A DNA stretch of 64,000 nt from Saccharomonospora glauca K62 (GCF_000243395.2 NZ_CM001484.1:4357450-4421449); one strand, 5' to 3'; positions 49,395-58,739 are shown, numbered from the stretch's first letter. Notes: generated by a model from the sequence alone, not told the origin. A program made the numbers and translations.

Positions 49395-49439
49395 TCGAAA
49401 GACACTCACTTCGGCTCCGCTCGTTGGCATAGTCGGCGC

Positions 49440-49994
49440 ATGCGCATCGGGATACCGCGTCTCACGTCGGCCGTCTGCGTGATCTGCGCGGCTACGGCGC
49501 TGTTCGGCTGCGGCGCTGGAGAACGGGCCACCGACCTCGGGGACCGGGACGGTCCCGGCCTCACTTCGTCCGCGGCCCCGTCGGCCCCGCCCAGTGGAAC
49601 GGCACGGGAAGTCGCTCCCGAAGGCGCACCGCGGCAAGCGGAGAATCGGGGCTGGCGGCAACGCGCGGAACTGTCCCCCGCCGACCGAGCCGCCGCCGAG
49701 GAGGCCGCCGAGCGAATCCGGGGCGCGCTCGCGCCGCTGCGCGGGAAAGGTGAGTTCGCCCCCGAGAAGGTCGCCTCGGCGATCGAGAACGCGGGTTTTC
49801 CCCCCGAGTCGATCACCACGGAAGCGCTGCGCGCGCCGCTGGCCGACACCGCCGACCCCCCGAAAGGTGCCGTGTTCGGCGTACACGTCGGCGACGCGAC
49901 ATGTGTGGTCGGCACGATCCGGCCCGATCGTCTGGAAGCCGAACCGAAAGGCGCCGCGGCCGAGTACGGCTGCCTGGAGCCCGCCACGCACTGA
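49440..49994 (+). CDS. Putative lipoprotein, unknown family
   Basis: This 184-residue protein has a lipoprotein signal peptide (AVCVICAATALFGCGAG, lipid Cys about 24), a disordered Pro/Ser/Ala spacer and a small domain with ADRAAAEEAAERIRGAL, ENAGFPPESITTEAL and TCVVGTIRPDRLEAE. A conserved Cys pair (ATCVVG and YGCLEP) could form a disulfide. No family is recognised. It stands alone between the PEBP terminator and an IclR regulator. Confidence 0.65.
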   Translation: MRIGIPRLTSAVCVICAATALFGCGAGERATDLGDRDGPGLTSSAAPSAPPSGTAREVAPEGAPRQAENRGWRQRAELSPADRAAAEEAAERIRGALAPLRGKGEFAPEKVASAIENAGFPPESITTEALRAPLADTADPPKGAVFGVHVGDATCVVGTIRPDRLEAEPKGAAAEYGCLEPATH

Positions 49995-50135
49995 GCGCGG
50001 CACGGTCCACGACCGCTCTCGGCCCCCTACCTGGCGCCGGAGAAGCGTATTCGTGATCAATTCGTCCGATCCTCGCCTCCGGAGTCCGTATGCTGAACGC
50101 CCGAGCGAGCGCCCTTCCCAGCCGGAGGTGAGTCG

Positions 50136-50942
50136 GTGAGCAGCTCTGCGCCGCGTGGGCTGATCGGCTCGGCCAGGCGCGCCCTGCGCGTCCTGGAGAT
50201 CGTCGCCTCCGAGGGCGACGGTGTCTCGGCCAAGGCCGTCGCCCGTAGAGCGGGCTTCACCCTCTCGACGACGTACCACCTGCTCAACACCCTCGTCCAC
50301 GACGGTTACCTGGTACGCCTCGGCCACGGCCGCGGATTCGGTCTCGGGTACCAGGTGGGCACGCTGTACCAGCGGCTGTGCGGGGAGCTGGGCGTCGACG
50401 ACGTGGTGCGGGAGGAGCTGTCCCTGCTGCACAAGCGGGCGCGGGCCGCCGCCTACTACACGGTGTTGCGCGACACCGACGTGGTCGTGGCCGCGGTCGC
50501 CGACTCCGCCCGCTATCCCCGAGCCCGCCCGCTGGACTTCGGTTTCCACGAGGCTGCCCATGCCACGGCGTTCGGCAAGGTACTGCTGTCGACGCTGACC
50601 CCGAAACAGCGCCGCGACTATCTCGCGGGGGCCGGCATGCCCAGGCTCACCGAGCGCACACGGGTGCGACTCGACGAGTTGAGCCTCGAACTCGACGAGG
50701 TCAAAAGGTCGGGCCTGGCCAGGGACGTCGAGGAGTTCCAACCCGAGCTCGCCTGTGTGTCCGCCCCGGTCCGGGGTCCCGACGACCGCGTCAGGGGCGC
50801 GGTGGCCTTCTCCGTGCCGCTTCGCGAGTACGCGGCCCGGAAGAGCCAGTTGGAGCACTTCGTCGCCGACGGCGCCGCGCGCATCGCCCGAGCCCTCGCC
50901 CGTTCCGCCGACGAGGCCCCGCCGAGCGTCAACGCGGTTTGA
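50136..50942 (+). CDS. IclR-family transcriptional regulator
   Basis: This 268-residue regulator has an N-terminal winged helix (RRALRVLEIVASEGDGVSAK; AVARRAGFTLSTTYHLLNTL) and an effector domain with HAAHATAFGKVLLSTLTPKQ at the place of the conserved 'AVGKA' motif, and SAPVRGPDDRVRGAVAFSVP. GTG 50136 has GGAGGTGA upstream. It converges on a TetR gene, overlapping it by 14 bp at the 3' ends. The target is not evident. Confidence 0.88.
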   Translation: MSSSAPRGLIGSARRALRVLEIVASEGDGVSAKAVARRAGFTLSTTYHLLNTLVHDGYLVRLGHGRGFGLGYQVGTLYQRLCGELGVDDVVREELSLLHKRARAAAYYTVLRDTDVVVAAVADSARYPRARPLDFGFHEAAHATAFGKVLLSTLTPKQRRDYLAGAGMPRLTERTRVRLDELSLELDEVKRSGLARDVEEFQPELACVSAPVRGPDDRVRGAVAFSVPLREYAARKSQLEHFVADGAARIARALARSADEAPPSVNAV

Positions 50943-51489
50943 GCAGATAGTCGACCACGGGCCGCAGCTCCTCGGCCGTGGGCGGCTCGTCGTCGATCAG
51001 TCCCTGGATCAGCAGCCCGTCGATACCGGCGAGGAACACCCGGAACGCCACCTCGTCGTCGTGGCGGACCATCGAGGTCAGCACGTCGAGCCACCGGCGC
51101 GCGGCGGGCCGCAGCTCCGGGCGCCGGGCCGCCAGCAGATAGAGCTCGTACTCGGCCATCGTGCGCCCCCTCCGGGGTCCCAGGGCCTCGGCGAGCAGGT
51201 TGGCGACCTCCTCGGCGCCCCGACTGCCCCGCGAGCGCGCTCGGTCGATCATCCAGTAGACCTCGGTGGCCATGTCCCTGGCGCAGCTGATCAGCGTGGC
51301 GATCAGCAGATCGTCGAGCGACGCGAAGTGGTAGGTCGTCGACGTGGTGGGCACCCCCGCCTCCTTGGCCACCGTGCGGTGGGTGACGCCCGCGACCCCG
51401 TCGCGCTCGATCACGCGAAGCGTCGCCTCGATGATCTCCTTGCGACGCTTCTCGCCACGGGCCTTGCGACCGTCGACGCGTTGTCTCAC
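50929..51489 (-). CDS. TetR-family regulator coupled to SMR pump
   Basis: This 186-residue TetR-type repressor has the DNA-binding domain KRRKEIIEATLRVIERDGVA, then HRTVAKEAGVPTTSTTYHFA. The ligand domain is helical (DYLLKPR at its end). GTG 51489 overlaps the SMR pump stop as GTGA, so pump and regulator are co-translated. The simplest reading is a drug-sensing repressor of the pump operon. The 3' end overlaps the IclR gene. Confidence 0.87.
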   Translation of the reverse strand: MRQRVDGRKARGEKRRKEIIEATLRVIERDGVAGVTHRTVAKEAGVPTTSTTYHFASLDDLLIATLISCARDMATEVYWMIDRARSRGSRGAEEVANLLAEALGPRRGRTMAEYELYLLAARRPELRPAARRWLDVLTSMVRHDDEVAFRVFLAGIDGLLIQGLIDDEPPTAEELRPVVDYLLKPR

Positions 51490-51812
51490 TCGCCACCTCC
51501 CAGCTCCAGCAACACGACGCCCCCGATGACGAGCACGAGCCCGAAGATCATCGTGAGATTCAGCCGTTCCCCGAGGAACAGGGCTCCGATCAGCGCCACG
51601 AGGGCAACCCCGACGGCCGACCAGATGGCGTAGACGACGCCGACCGGCATTCCCGCCTTGAGGACCCGAGCCAGCAGATAGAACGCCGTCCCGTAGGCGA
51701 CGACGACCACGGTGGAGGGCACCAACTTCGTGAAGCCGTCGGCGTACTTCAACGAGATCGTGCCGGTGACCTCCGCGGCGATGGCCGCTGCCAACAGGAC
51801 ATAGGGACTCAT
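51486..51812 (-). CDS. Small multidrug resistance (SMR) efflux protein
   Basis: This 108-residue, four-helix proton-driven exporter carries the essential membrane Glu14 in AAEVTGTISLKYADGFT and the YAIWSAVGVALVALIG helix, as in EmrE and mycobacterial Mmr. SMR dimers export quaternary ammonium compounds and dyes. It is co-translated with a TetR regulator. The leader contains an A/T-rich stretch (TATTTTAA on the minus strand) and GTTCGTTC that could hold the promoter and operator, but no clear palindrome. Confidence 0.92.
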   Translation of the reverse strand: MSPYVLLAAAIAAEVTGTISLKYADGFTKLVPSTVVVVAYGTAFYLLARVLKAGMPVGVVYAIWSAVGVALVALIGALFLGERLNLTMIFGLVLVIGGVVLLELGGGE

Positions 51813-51958
51813 GACTGTTAAAATACCTGAACGAACGTCCCAATATATTGCGAGTTGTGCGCCACATCAGCGGGACTGAGTGAAGGGCGATAGGTTACTC
51901 ATCAGTACAACGCATCTTCCCGACCCACCGCGAAGCTTCGAACCGAAAGGCCCCGAAC

Positions 51959-54244
51959 ATGGGTGCACTGCAGATCACGATGGGCGTGATCGGCGTTCTC
52001 GTCAGCGTCGTCGCCTGGTCAGTGTTCGTCTCCGGCGTGCTACGCCAGATCCGCATCATCCGACTCGGCCAGCCGGACTCCACCCGCAACGGCCCGTTCG
52101 GCCCGCGCATGCGCAACCTGATCAAGGAGTTCGCGGCTCACACCCGCATGAACAAGTTCCGCCACGTCGGCCCGTGGCACTGGCTCGTCATGTGGGGCTT
52201 CCTGCTGGGCTCACTGGCCCTGTTCGAGGCCTACGGCGAGGTCTTCGTCCCGCACTTCGCCTGGCCGATCATCGGCCACTGGGGCCCGTGGCAGCTGCTG
52301 CTCGAAGTACTGGGTCTCGGCACCGTGCTCGGCGGTATCGCGCTGGCGATCATCCGCCAGCTCAACCACCCTCGCCGCGCCGACCGACAGTCACGCTTCG
52401 CCGGGTCGAACTTCAAGCAGGCGTACTTCGTCGAGGCCGTGGTGATCATCGAGGGTCTCGGCATCCTCGGCGTCAAGGCCTTCAAGATCGCCAGCGGCAT
52501 CGAGGACCCGGCCCTGTGGACGAGCTTCGTCACCAAGCCGTTCGCCGAGCTGCTGCCCACCAGCACCGCGGCCGTGTCCGTGATGGCCCTGATCAAGCTG
52601 CTGTCGGGCATGATCTGGCTGCTGGTCGTCGGTCGCACCCTCACGATGGGCGTGGCCTGGCACCGCTTCAGCGCCTTCTTCAACATCTACTTCAAGCGCG
52701 AGGCCGACGGCGGGGTCGCGCTCGGCGCGCTGAAGCCGATGATGAGCGACGGCAAGCCGCTCGACTTCGAGGAGGCCGACCCCGAGAAGGACGTCTTCGG
52801 CGCGGGTCGGATCGAGGACTTCACGTGGAAGGGCTGGCTGGACTTCTCCACCTGCACCGAGTGCGGTCGTTGCCAGTCGCAGTGCCCGGCCTGGAACACC
52901 GGTAAGCCGCTGTCGCCGAAGCTGGTCATCACGCAGCTGCGCGACCACGCCTACGCCAAGGCCCCGTACCTGCTGGCTGGCGGCAAGAAGGACGTCACGG
53001 GCGAGGAGATCGGCCTCACCGGGGCCAACCCGTACGAGGGCATCGACGTGCTGGCGCTGGCCGAGGCCGAGCGCCCGCTCGTGGGCACCGGCGACGACGG
53101 TGGCGTGATCGACCCCGACGTGTTGTGGTCCTGCACCACCTGCGGTGCGTGCGTCGAGCAGTGCCCCGTGGACATCGAGCACGTCGACCACATCGTCGAC
53201 ATGCGCCGCTACCAGGTGATGATCGAGTCGAACTTCCCGAGCGAGTTGAACGGGATGTTCAAGAACCTGGAGAACAAGGGCAACCCGTGGGGCCAGAACG
53301 CCCGCGACCGCCTGGCCTGGACCGAGGACCTCGACTTCGAGGTGCCCGTCTTCGACGGCGAGCTGGGCGACGCCGAATACCTGTTCTGGGTCGGCTGCGC
53401 CGGCGCTTTCGAGGACCGCGCCAAGAAGACGACGCGTGCCGTGGCCGAACTGCTGCACATCGCGGGTGTCAAGTACACGGTGCTCGGCCCCGAGGAGACC
53501 TGCACCGGTGACCCGGCCCGCCGGGCGGGTAACGAGTTCGTGTTCCAGATGCTCGCCCAGCAGAACGTCGAGGTGCTGAACTCGGTGTTCGAAGGCGTCG
53601 AGCCGAGTAAGCGCAAGATCGTCGTCACCTGCGCGCACTGCTTCAACACGCTCGCCAACGAGTACCCCGAGCTGGGCGGCACCTACGAGGTCGTGCACCA
53701 CACCCAGCTGCTGAACCGCCTCGTGCGCGAAAAGCGGCTCGTCCCGGTGGCCCCGGTCGCGCAGGACGTCACCTACCACGACCCGTGCTACCTGGGCAGG
53801 CACAACAAGGTGTACGAGGCGCCGCGTGAACTCGTCGGCGCGTCGGGTGCGTCGCTGCGCGAGATGCCGAGGCACGCCGACCGGTCCATGTGCTGCGGCG
53901 CCGGGGGTGCCCGCATGTGGATGGAGGAGCGCATCGGCAAGCGCATCAACGTCGAGCGGGTCGACGAGGCCCTGGGCACGGCGCCGTCGAAGATCGCCAC
54001 CGGCTGCCCGTTCTGCCGCGTGATGCTCACCGACGGCGTGACCGCGCGCCAGAACGAGGGCAAGGCCGCCGAGAGCGTCGAGGTGGTCGACGTCGCGCAG
54101 CTGCTGCTGTCCGCCGTCAAGCGCGGTCAGCCGGTCCCGGCGGGTGTCTCCGCGTCGGGCGGCGAGGCCGAGGCCGACGGCCGGGCCGACCTGCCCACGG
54201 ACGAGGTGGGCACCGGCACGGTGCAGCCGGACGAGGACAAGTGA
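51959..54244 (+). CDS. Membrane-bound Fe-S reductase (heterodisulfide-reductase-like, Rv0338c-like)
   Basis: This 761-residue fusion has an N-terminal membrane domain with about five helices (GVIGVLVSVVAWSVFVSGVL; WLVMWGFLLGSLALFEAYGE), followed by two 4Fe-4S clusters (CTECGRCQSQCPAW and CTTCGACVEQCPV) and two CCG domains (LGPEETCTGDPARRAGNE, then SMCCGAGGARMW). CCG domains bind a catalytic cluster in HdrB-like proteins. The role is probably quinone-linked electron transfer from an unknown donor. The homologue Rv0338c is essential in M. tuberculosis by published mutagenesis. Confidence 0.92.
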   Translation: MGALQITMGVIGVLVSVVAWSVFVSGVLRQIRIIRLGQPDSTRNGPFGPRMRNLIKEFAAHTRMNKFRHVGPWHWLVMWGFLLGSLALFEAYGEVFVPHFAWPIIGHWGPWQLLLEVLGLGTVLGGIALAIIRQLNHPRRADRQSRFAGSNFKQAYFVEAVVIIEGLGILGVKAFKIASGIEDPALWTSFVTKPFAELLPTSTAAVSVMALIKLLSGMIWLLVVGRTLTMGVAWHRFSAFFNIYFKREADGGVALGALKPMMSDGKPLDFEEADPEKDVFGAGRIEDFTWKGWLDFSTCTECGRCQSQCPAWNTGKPLSPKLVITQLRDHAYAKAPYLLAGGKKDVTGEEIGLTGANPYEGIDVLALAEAERPLVGTGDDGGVIDPDVLWSCTTCGACVEQCPVDIEHVDHIVDMRRYQVMIESNFPSELNGMFKNLENKGNPWGQNARDRLAWTEDLDFEVPVFDGELGDAEYLFWVGCAGAFEDRAKKTTRAVAELLHIAGVKYTVLGPEETCTGDPARRAGNEFVFQMLAQQNVEVLNSVFEGVEPSKRKIVVTCAHCFNTLANEYPELGGTYEVVHHTQLLNRLVREKRLVPVAPVAQDVTYHDPCYLGRHNKVYEAPRELVGASGASLREMPRHADRSMCCGAGGARMWMEERIGKRINVERVDEALGTAPSKIATGCPFCRVMLTDGVTARQNEGKAAESVEVVDVAQLLLSAVKRGQPVPAGVSASGGEAEADGRADLPTDEVGTGTVQPDEDK

Positions 54245-54248
54245 CCCG

Positions 54249-54292
54249 GCGGGGTCGTGAAAAAATCTCCGATTATTCTTTCACGACCCCGC
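54249..54292 (+). terminator. Terminator after the Fe-S reductase gene
   Basis: GCGGGGTCGTGAAA (54249-54262) and its exact complement (54279-54292) form a 14-bp stem with a 16-nt loop, 5 bp after the stop. Confidence 0.88.
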
Positions 54293-54362
54293 TTCCGGCC
54301 CCCAAGTCGCGCTAGCATGGCCACCTCGCGCATAAGTAACGAAGCGAGGTCAAGGCAGCAAC

Positions 54363-54911
54363 ATGCAAGGCGAGGATCGTGCGGGTAGGCCGGAGTACGA
54401 ACGAGTCCCGGACTTCGACGACGTCGCCGACGTCGACTTCGGTGCCGATCTCCCGGCCGGGAACGACTCCACAACCGCGTGGCGACCACCCACCGGACTA
54501 CGACGCCCACGCCCGGAGCGTGTGGTGATGTCGACGCGGGACGCGTTCACCGAGGAGGACACCCCCTCGGACGGCGGGCTCCGAGCCCGGCCGTACGTGC
54601 TCACCAAGGGCCGTACCAGGGCACGCTCGGACCTCGCCGTGGAGACTCTCGTCTCGTCCGAGCCGAACGCCCAGTGGCATCGGCACAGACCGGGCTCGGA
54701 GTACCGCAAACTCGGGCAGCTGTGCACCACGCCGGTGTCGGTGGCGGAGATCGCCGCGAACCTCTCGGTGCCCCTCGGAGTCGCCCGCGTGCTGATCACC
54801 GACCTCGCCGACACGGGGTTCCTCAGAGTGCACACCGCACCGGCGAATCCGGGCGGCAGGCCCGACCGCGCTCTTTTGGACCGGGTCCTGGCCGGCCTGC
54901 AGCGCCTCTGA
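54363..54911 (+). CDS. Orphan DUF742 protein
   Basis: This 182-residue protein has a disordered, acidic N-terminal half and a C-terminal DUF742 winged-helix domain: RARPYVLTKGRTR at its start, then LCTTPVSVAEIAANLSVPLG and VARVLITDLADTGFL. DUF742 proteins normally sit in four-gene conservon operons with a sensor kinase, a roadblock protein and a small GTPase. None of those partners is adjacent, so this is an orphan. ATG 54363 begins the acidic extension; the domain alone would start near 54580. Confidence 0.82.
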   Translation: MQGEDRAGRPEYERVPDFDDVADVDFGADLPAGNDSTTAWRPPTGLRRPRPERVVMSTRDAFTEEDTPSDGGLRARPYVLTKGRTRARSDLAVETLVSSEPNAQWHRHRPGSEYRKLGQLCTTPVSVAEIAANLSVPLGVARVLITDLADTGFLRVHTAPANPGGRPDRALLDRVLAGLQRL

Positions 54912-55011
54912 CGCCGGATCGCTCCCGACACGGTCCGGACCATCTCCGCTCGACGAGCGACACCGGTTCGCCGACCCGCGCTCTCGCGGTCGTCCCGAGC
55001 GGAGTCGAGCC

Positions 55012-55041
55012 GATTCCGTCCCTTGCCTGAAGAACGGAATC
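55012..55041. promoter_or_regulatory. Candidate TetR operator
   Basis: GATTCCGT (55012-55019) and ACGGAATC (55034-55041) form a perfect 8-bp inverted repeat with a 14-nt spacer, ending 17 bp before the TetR-family start. The position suits autoregulation. Confidence 0.45.
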
Positions 55042-55058
55042 AGTGGTTCACTTCTTCC

Positions 55059-55664
55059 GTGGTGTACCGACGCACCCCCGCCGTGCAGGCAAGGCTCGAC
55101 GCGACTCGCCGTGTGATCGTCGATGCCGCCGTGGAGCTGCTGTCCGAACGCGGCTACGCCGGATGCTCGATGGCGGCGGTGGCCGAGCGGGCGGGTGTCG
55201 GTACCGGCACCGTCTATCGCCATTTCCCCGGCAAGGCCGAGCTCGTGGCGGAGCTGTTCACCCACGTCGTCACCCGCGAGGTCCGAGCCGTCGAACGAGC
55301 CGCCGAATCGCGGGACGGCGCGGCCGACCGCGTACTGGCCGTCGTACGGACCTTCGCCCACCGCGCGTTGCGGGTTCCCCGCCTGGCCTACGCCCTGCTG
55401 GCCGAACCCGTCGACGCTCTCGTGGAGCAGCGCCGTCTGGTGTTCCGGCAGGCGTTTCGCGACGTCATCGCACGTTGTGTCGACGACGGTGTCGATTCGG
55501 GGGAGCTTCCCCCGCAGGACGCGTCCGAAACGGCCGCCGCGCTGGTCGGCGCCACGGCCGAAGTGCTCATCGGCCCCCTCACCTCCGGCGACGCCGAGGC
55601 CGTCGAGCACTTGTGCACCTTCACCCTCCGCGCGTTAGGAGCCCGCGATGCCACCCACCCATGA
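55059..55664 (+). CDS. TetR-family regulator upstream of AidB-like gene
   Basis: This 201-residue TetR protein has the DNA-binding domain ATRRVIVDAAVELLSERGYA and AERAGVGTGTVYRHFPGKAE, and a ligand domain ending in FTLRALGARDATHP. GTG 55059 (or 55062) is chosen because a longer TTG start at 55023 lies inside the inverted repeat; TTGCCT and a weak TTCACT 18 nt apart would place the transcript start at the GTG. The 3' end overlaps the AidB-like gene by 17 bp, so both are one unit. Confidence 0.82.
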   Translation: MVYRRTPAVQARLDATRRVIVDAAVELLSERGYAGCSMAAVAERAGVGTGTVYRHFPGKAELVAELFTHVVTREVRAVERAAESRDGAADRVLAVVRTFAHRALRVPRLAYALLAEPVDALVEQRRLVFRQAFRDVIARCVDDGVDSGELPPQDASETAAALVGATAEVLIGPLTSGDAEAVEHLCTFTLRALGARDATHP

Positions 55665-57279
55665 GGTCACCAACCAGGTCCCTGCGCTGGTCGACTACGA
55701 CGTGTCCGACGACCCCGCCCTGCTGGAGGGCCTGCGCCGGGAAGGCGCGGACTGGGCCGAGCGGGAGGTCCGGGAGCTCGGCGCTCTCGCCGGTACCGAG
55801 CGAGCACAGGAATGGGGCAGGCTCGCCAACGAGTACCCGCCCGTACTCCGCACGCACGACCGGGTGGGCAGGCGGATCGACGAGGTGGAGTTCCACCCCC
55901 ACTGGCACGACCTCATGACCGTCGCGGTGGAGCACGGGCTGCACGCGGCTCCCTGGCGGCAGGACCGCCCCGGAGCACACGTCGCGCGCACCGCGAAGTT
56001 CTACGTCTGGAGCCAGGTCGAGCCCGGACACACGTGCCCCATCTCGATGACGTACTCGGCCGTGCCCGCCCTGCGCCACAACGCCGAGCTGGCCGCCGAG
56101 TACGAGCCGCTGCTGGCCGCGCCGCACTACGACTTCGGGCTCCGGGTCCCCACCACCAAGCGCGGGTTGATCGCGGGCATGTCCATGACCGAGAAGCAAG
56201 GTGGCTCGGACGTCCGATCCAACACCACCCGCGCCGTGCCCAACGGGGACGGCAGCTACGTCGTCACGGGGCACAAGTGGTTCACCTCGGCCCCCATGTC
56301 CGACGTGTTCCTCACCCTTGCGCAAGCACCGGGCGGACTGTCTTGCTTCCTACTGCCCCGTGTGCTGCCCGACGGCACCCGCAACGCCATCCACCTGCAA
56401 CGGCTCAAGGACAAGTTGGGCAACCGCTCGAACGCATCGGCCGAGATCGAGTACAACGGCGCCGTGGGCTGGCTCGTCGGCGAGGAGGGCCGGGGAGTCC
56501 GCACGATCATCGAGATGGTCAACAACACGCGGCTGGACTGCGTCACCGGGAGCGCCGCGGCCATGCGCTACGGCACCGTGCGGGCAGTGCACCACGCCCG
56601 GCACCGGTCGGCCTTCGGCGCCCCGCTCGCCCGACAGCCGCTGATGACCAACGTGCTCGCCGATCTGGCCGTGGAGGCCGAGGCGGCCACCACGCTGGCC
56701 CTGCGCCTGGCCGGAGCGAACGATCGCGCCCTCGCCGGCGACGAGCGGGAAGCCGCGTTCCGCAGGCTGGCGCTGCCGGTGTCGAAGTACTGGGTGTGCA
56801 AGCGCTGCCCCACGCACGCGGCCGAGGCGCTCGAATGTCTCGGCGGCAACGGCTACGTCGAGGAATCCGGTATGCCGAGGTTGTTCCGGGAGTCGCCGCT
56901 GTCGTCCATCTGGGAGGGCTCCGGCAACGTCGCCGCGCTCGACACCCTCCGCGCGATGACCAGGCAACCCGAGTCCGTGGAGGCGTTCCTCGCCGAGGTC
57001 GACCTGGCCAAGGGAGCGGACTCCCGCCTGGACGCGGCGATCACGGCGGTGCGCCGCGACCTCGGCGAGCAGGACGAGGCCGAGTTCCGCGCGCGACGCC
57101 TGGTGGAACGTCTCACGCTCGTGTTGCAGGGCTCGCTGCTGGTCCGACACGGCGACAAAGCCGTCGCGGACGCGTTCTGCGCTTCCCGCCTCGGTGGCGA
57201 CTGGGGAGTGGCGTTCGGGACGCTGCCCCGTGGAGTCGACGTCGCGGCGATCGTGGAGCGCGCCGGGGTCGGTCAGTAA
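55648..57279 (+). CDS. AidB-like acyl-CoA dehydrogenase
   Basis: This 543-residue flavoprotein of the acyl-CoA dehydrogenase fold belongs to the AidB/adaptive-response branch, as shown by GMSMTEKQGGSDVRSNTT, LPRVLPDGTRNAIHLQRLKD, GNRSNASAEIEYNGAVG and ALECLGGNGYVEESGMPRLF. The branch binds FAD and, in E. coli, protects DNA from alkylation; it has a C-terminal extension beyond the dehydrogenase core, also present here. It is cotranscribed with a TetR regulator, so its expression is likely inducible. The 3' end overlaps the CAP-domain gene by 7 bp. Confidence 0.9.
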   Translation: MPPTHEVTNQVPALVDYDVSDDPALLEGLRREGADWAEREVRELGALAGTERAQEWGRLANEYPPVLRTHDRVGRRIDEVEFHPHWHDLMTVAVEHGLHAAPWRQDRPGAHVARTAKFYVWSQVEPGHTCPISMTYSAVPALRHNAELAAEYEPLLAAPHYDFGLRVPTTKRGLIAGMSMTEKQGGSDVRSNTTRAVPNGDGSYVVTGHKWFTSAPMSDVFLTLAQAPGGLSCFLLPRVLPDGTRNAIHLQRLKDKLGNRSNASAEIEYNGAVGWLVGEEGRGVRTIIEMVNNTRLDCVTGSAAAMRYGTVRAVHHARHRSAFGAPLARQPLMTNVLADLAVEAEAATTLALRLAGANDRALAGDEREAAFRRLALPVSKYWVCKRCPTHAAEALECLGGNGYVEESGMPRLFRESPLSSIWEGSGNVAALDTLRAMTRQPESVEAFLAEVDLAKGADSRLDAAITAVRRDLGEQDEAEFRARRLVERLTLVLQGSLLVRHGDKAVADAFCASRLGGDWGVAFGTLPRGVDVAAIVERAGVGQ

Positions 57280-58058
57280 CCGAAGTTCTGGGTCCAGTAC
57301 CAACCGTCGGAGTTCACGCCCACGCCGATAGCGGTGATGTCGCAGTTCAGAATGTTGCGTCGATGGCCCTCGGAGTCCATCCACGCCTGCATCACGGCGT
57401 CCGCTGTGGACATTCCCATGGCGATGTTCTCGGCGGCCGGAGCCGGGTAACCGGCGTCCTCGATCCGCTGGTCGAACGACCTGCCGTCCCGCGAGGTGTG
57501 AGACAGGTAGCGGCCGGCCGCCATGTCGTCGCTGTGCGACTGTGCCGAGGCGACCAAACGATCGTCGACACGCACGGGCGCGCAGCCCGCCTCGGCGCGT
57601 TCGGCGTTGACCAGCTCGACGACCTGCTGCTGCGGGTCGCCGGAGTCTTGCGTGCCGTCGCGGGACACCATGGGCGTCGCGTCCTCGGGACCCGAGTCCG
57701 TCGTGGTCGTGGCGACGGACTCGGAGGACGACGACGTGGGTCGAGCCGACTCCGGCTCCTCCTCGGTCTCGGAGGTGGAGGCCGTCGTCTCGGTGGTGGT
57801 CGTGAGTGCGGACGCCTCGGTCGACGAGACGCCGGTGGTGGTCGAGTCGGAAGTGGAGGGCGCCACGTCCGCCGCCTTGACCTCTCGGGCCGGGGAGGGC
57901 CCGCGGTCGAGAGCCAACGAAGTGTTCTCGGAATCACCCGGCTCTAACCAGAGCAGGTGAACACCGGCGGCAACAGCCACCCCAACGAGCACACTGGCTG
58001 TCACCAATAGCGACCGGATTCGCGAGGTTGGCGCAGACACGGGGCGAGAAGTTACCAC
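57273..58058 (-). CDS. Membrane-anchored CAP-domain (SCP/PR-1-like) protein
   Basis: This 261-residue protein has an N-terminal membrane anchor or signal (RIRSLLVTASVLVGVAVAAG). A Ser/Thr/Glu-rich stalk of about 90 residues follows and is probably exposed. The C-terminal CAP domain contains VVELVNAERAEAGCAPVRVD, SHSDDMAAGRYLSHTS, AENIAMG and MDSEGHRRNILN. CAP proteins in bacteria act in the envelope with unknown activity; the His/Glu cavity residues are present. GTG 58058 is preferred over a TTG at 58076. It converges on the AidB-like gene. Confidence 0.88.
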   Translation of the reverse strand: MVTSRPVSAPTSRIRSLLVTASVLVGVAVAAGVHLLWLEPGDSENTSLALDRGPSPAREVKAADVAPSTSDSTTTGVSSTEASALTTTTETTASTSETEEEPESARPTSSSSESVATTTTDSGPEDATPMVSRDGTQDSGDPQQQVVELVNAERAEAGCAPVRVDDRLVASAQSHSDDMAAGRYLSHTSRDGRSFDQRIEDAGYPAPAAENIAMGMSTADAVMQAWMDSEGHRRNILNCDITAIGVGVNSDGWYWTQNFGY

Positions 58059-58123
58059 TAACGAGCGATTTATCAAACCGTGATTTATTCGTCATCCGCC
58101 CCGCGCGGCCCCGCCGTGCAGCC

Positions 58124-58705
58124 TCAGCGGCGAGTGTCGACCCGGTCGAAGTTCAGGTACGCGCGACTGGGCGTGGGACCGCGTTGGCCCTGGTACCGGG
58201 ACCCGGCCTCCGGCGAACCGTAGGGGTGTTCGGCCGCGCTCGTGAGCTGGAACAAGCACAACTGCCCGATCTTCATCCCCGGCCACAACGTGATGGGCAG
58301 GTTGGCGACGTTCGACAGCTCCAGCGTGATGTGACCGCTGAACCCGGGGTCGATGAACCCGGCCGTCGAGTGGGTCAGCAGCCCCAGCCGCCCCAACGAC
58401 GACTTGCCCTCCAGCCGTCCCGCGAGGTCGTCGGGCAACGTGAACAGCTCGAACGTCGAGGCCAGCACGAACTCGCCGGGGTGCAGCACGAACGGGTCGT
58501 CGCCGTCCTTCTCCACCAACGACGTCAGCTCGTCCTGACGCAGCTTCGGGTCGATGTGGGTGTACTTGCTGTTGTCGAAGACTCGGAAGAAACGGTCGAG
58601 CCGCACGTCGATACTCGACGGCTGCACCATCGCCGGGTCGAACGGGTCGACCCCGAGCCGTCCCGACTCCAGCGCCTTGCGAAGCTCACGGTCACTCAAC
58701 AGCAC
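58124..58705 (-). CDS. dcd: dCTP deaminase
   Basis: Dcd converts dCTP to dUTP, in actinobacteria often also hydrolysing it to dUMP, supplying thymidylate precursors. The 193-residue trimeric enzyme has [55 protein letters not shown] (catalytic Glu and Ser) and [23 protein letters not shown] 58705 gives the usual length. The tRNA-Gly gene lies about 3 kb away on the other strand. It follows the MpaB-family gene by 34 bp. Confidence 0.96.
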   Translation of the reverse strand: MLLSDRELRKALESGRLGVDPFDPAMVQPSSIDVRLDRFFRVFDNSKYTHIDPKLRQDELTSLVEKDGDDPFVLHPGEFVLASTFELFTLPDDLAGRLEGKSSLGRLGLLTHSTAGFIDPGFSGHITLELSNVANLPITLWPGMKIGQLCLFQLTSAAEHPYGSPEAGSRYQGQRGPTPSRAYLNFDRVDTRR

Positions 58706-58739
58706 CGCTTCACCCTAACCGGGAGGCGAGCCGGAGGCG

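Noticed and set aside
51813-51870. Palindromic TetR operator before the SMR pump
   Set aside because: GAACGAACGTCC is not a true palindrome; only a direct GTTC repeat can be seen.
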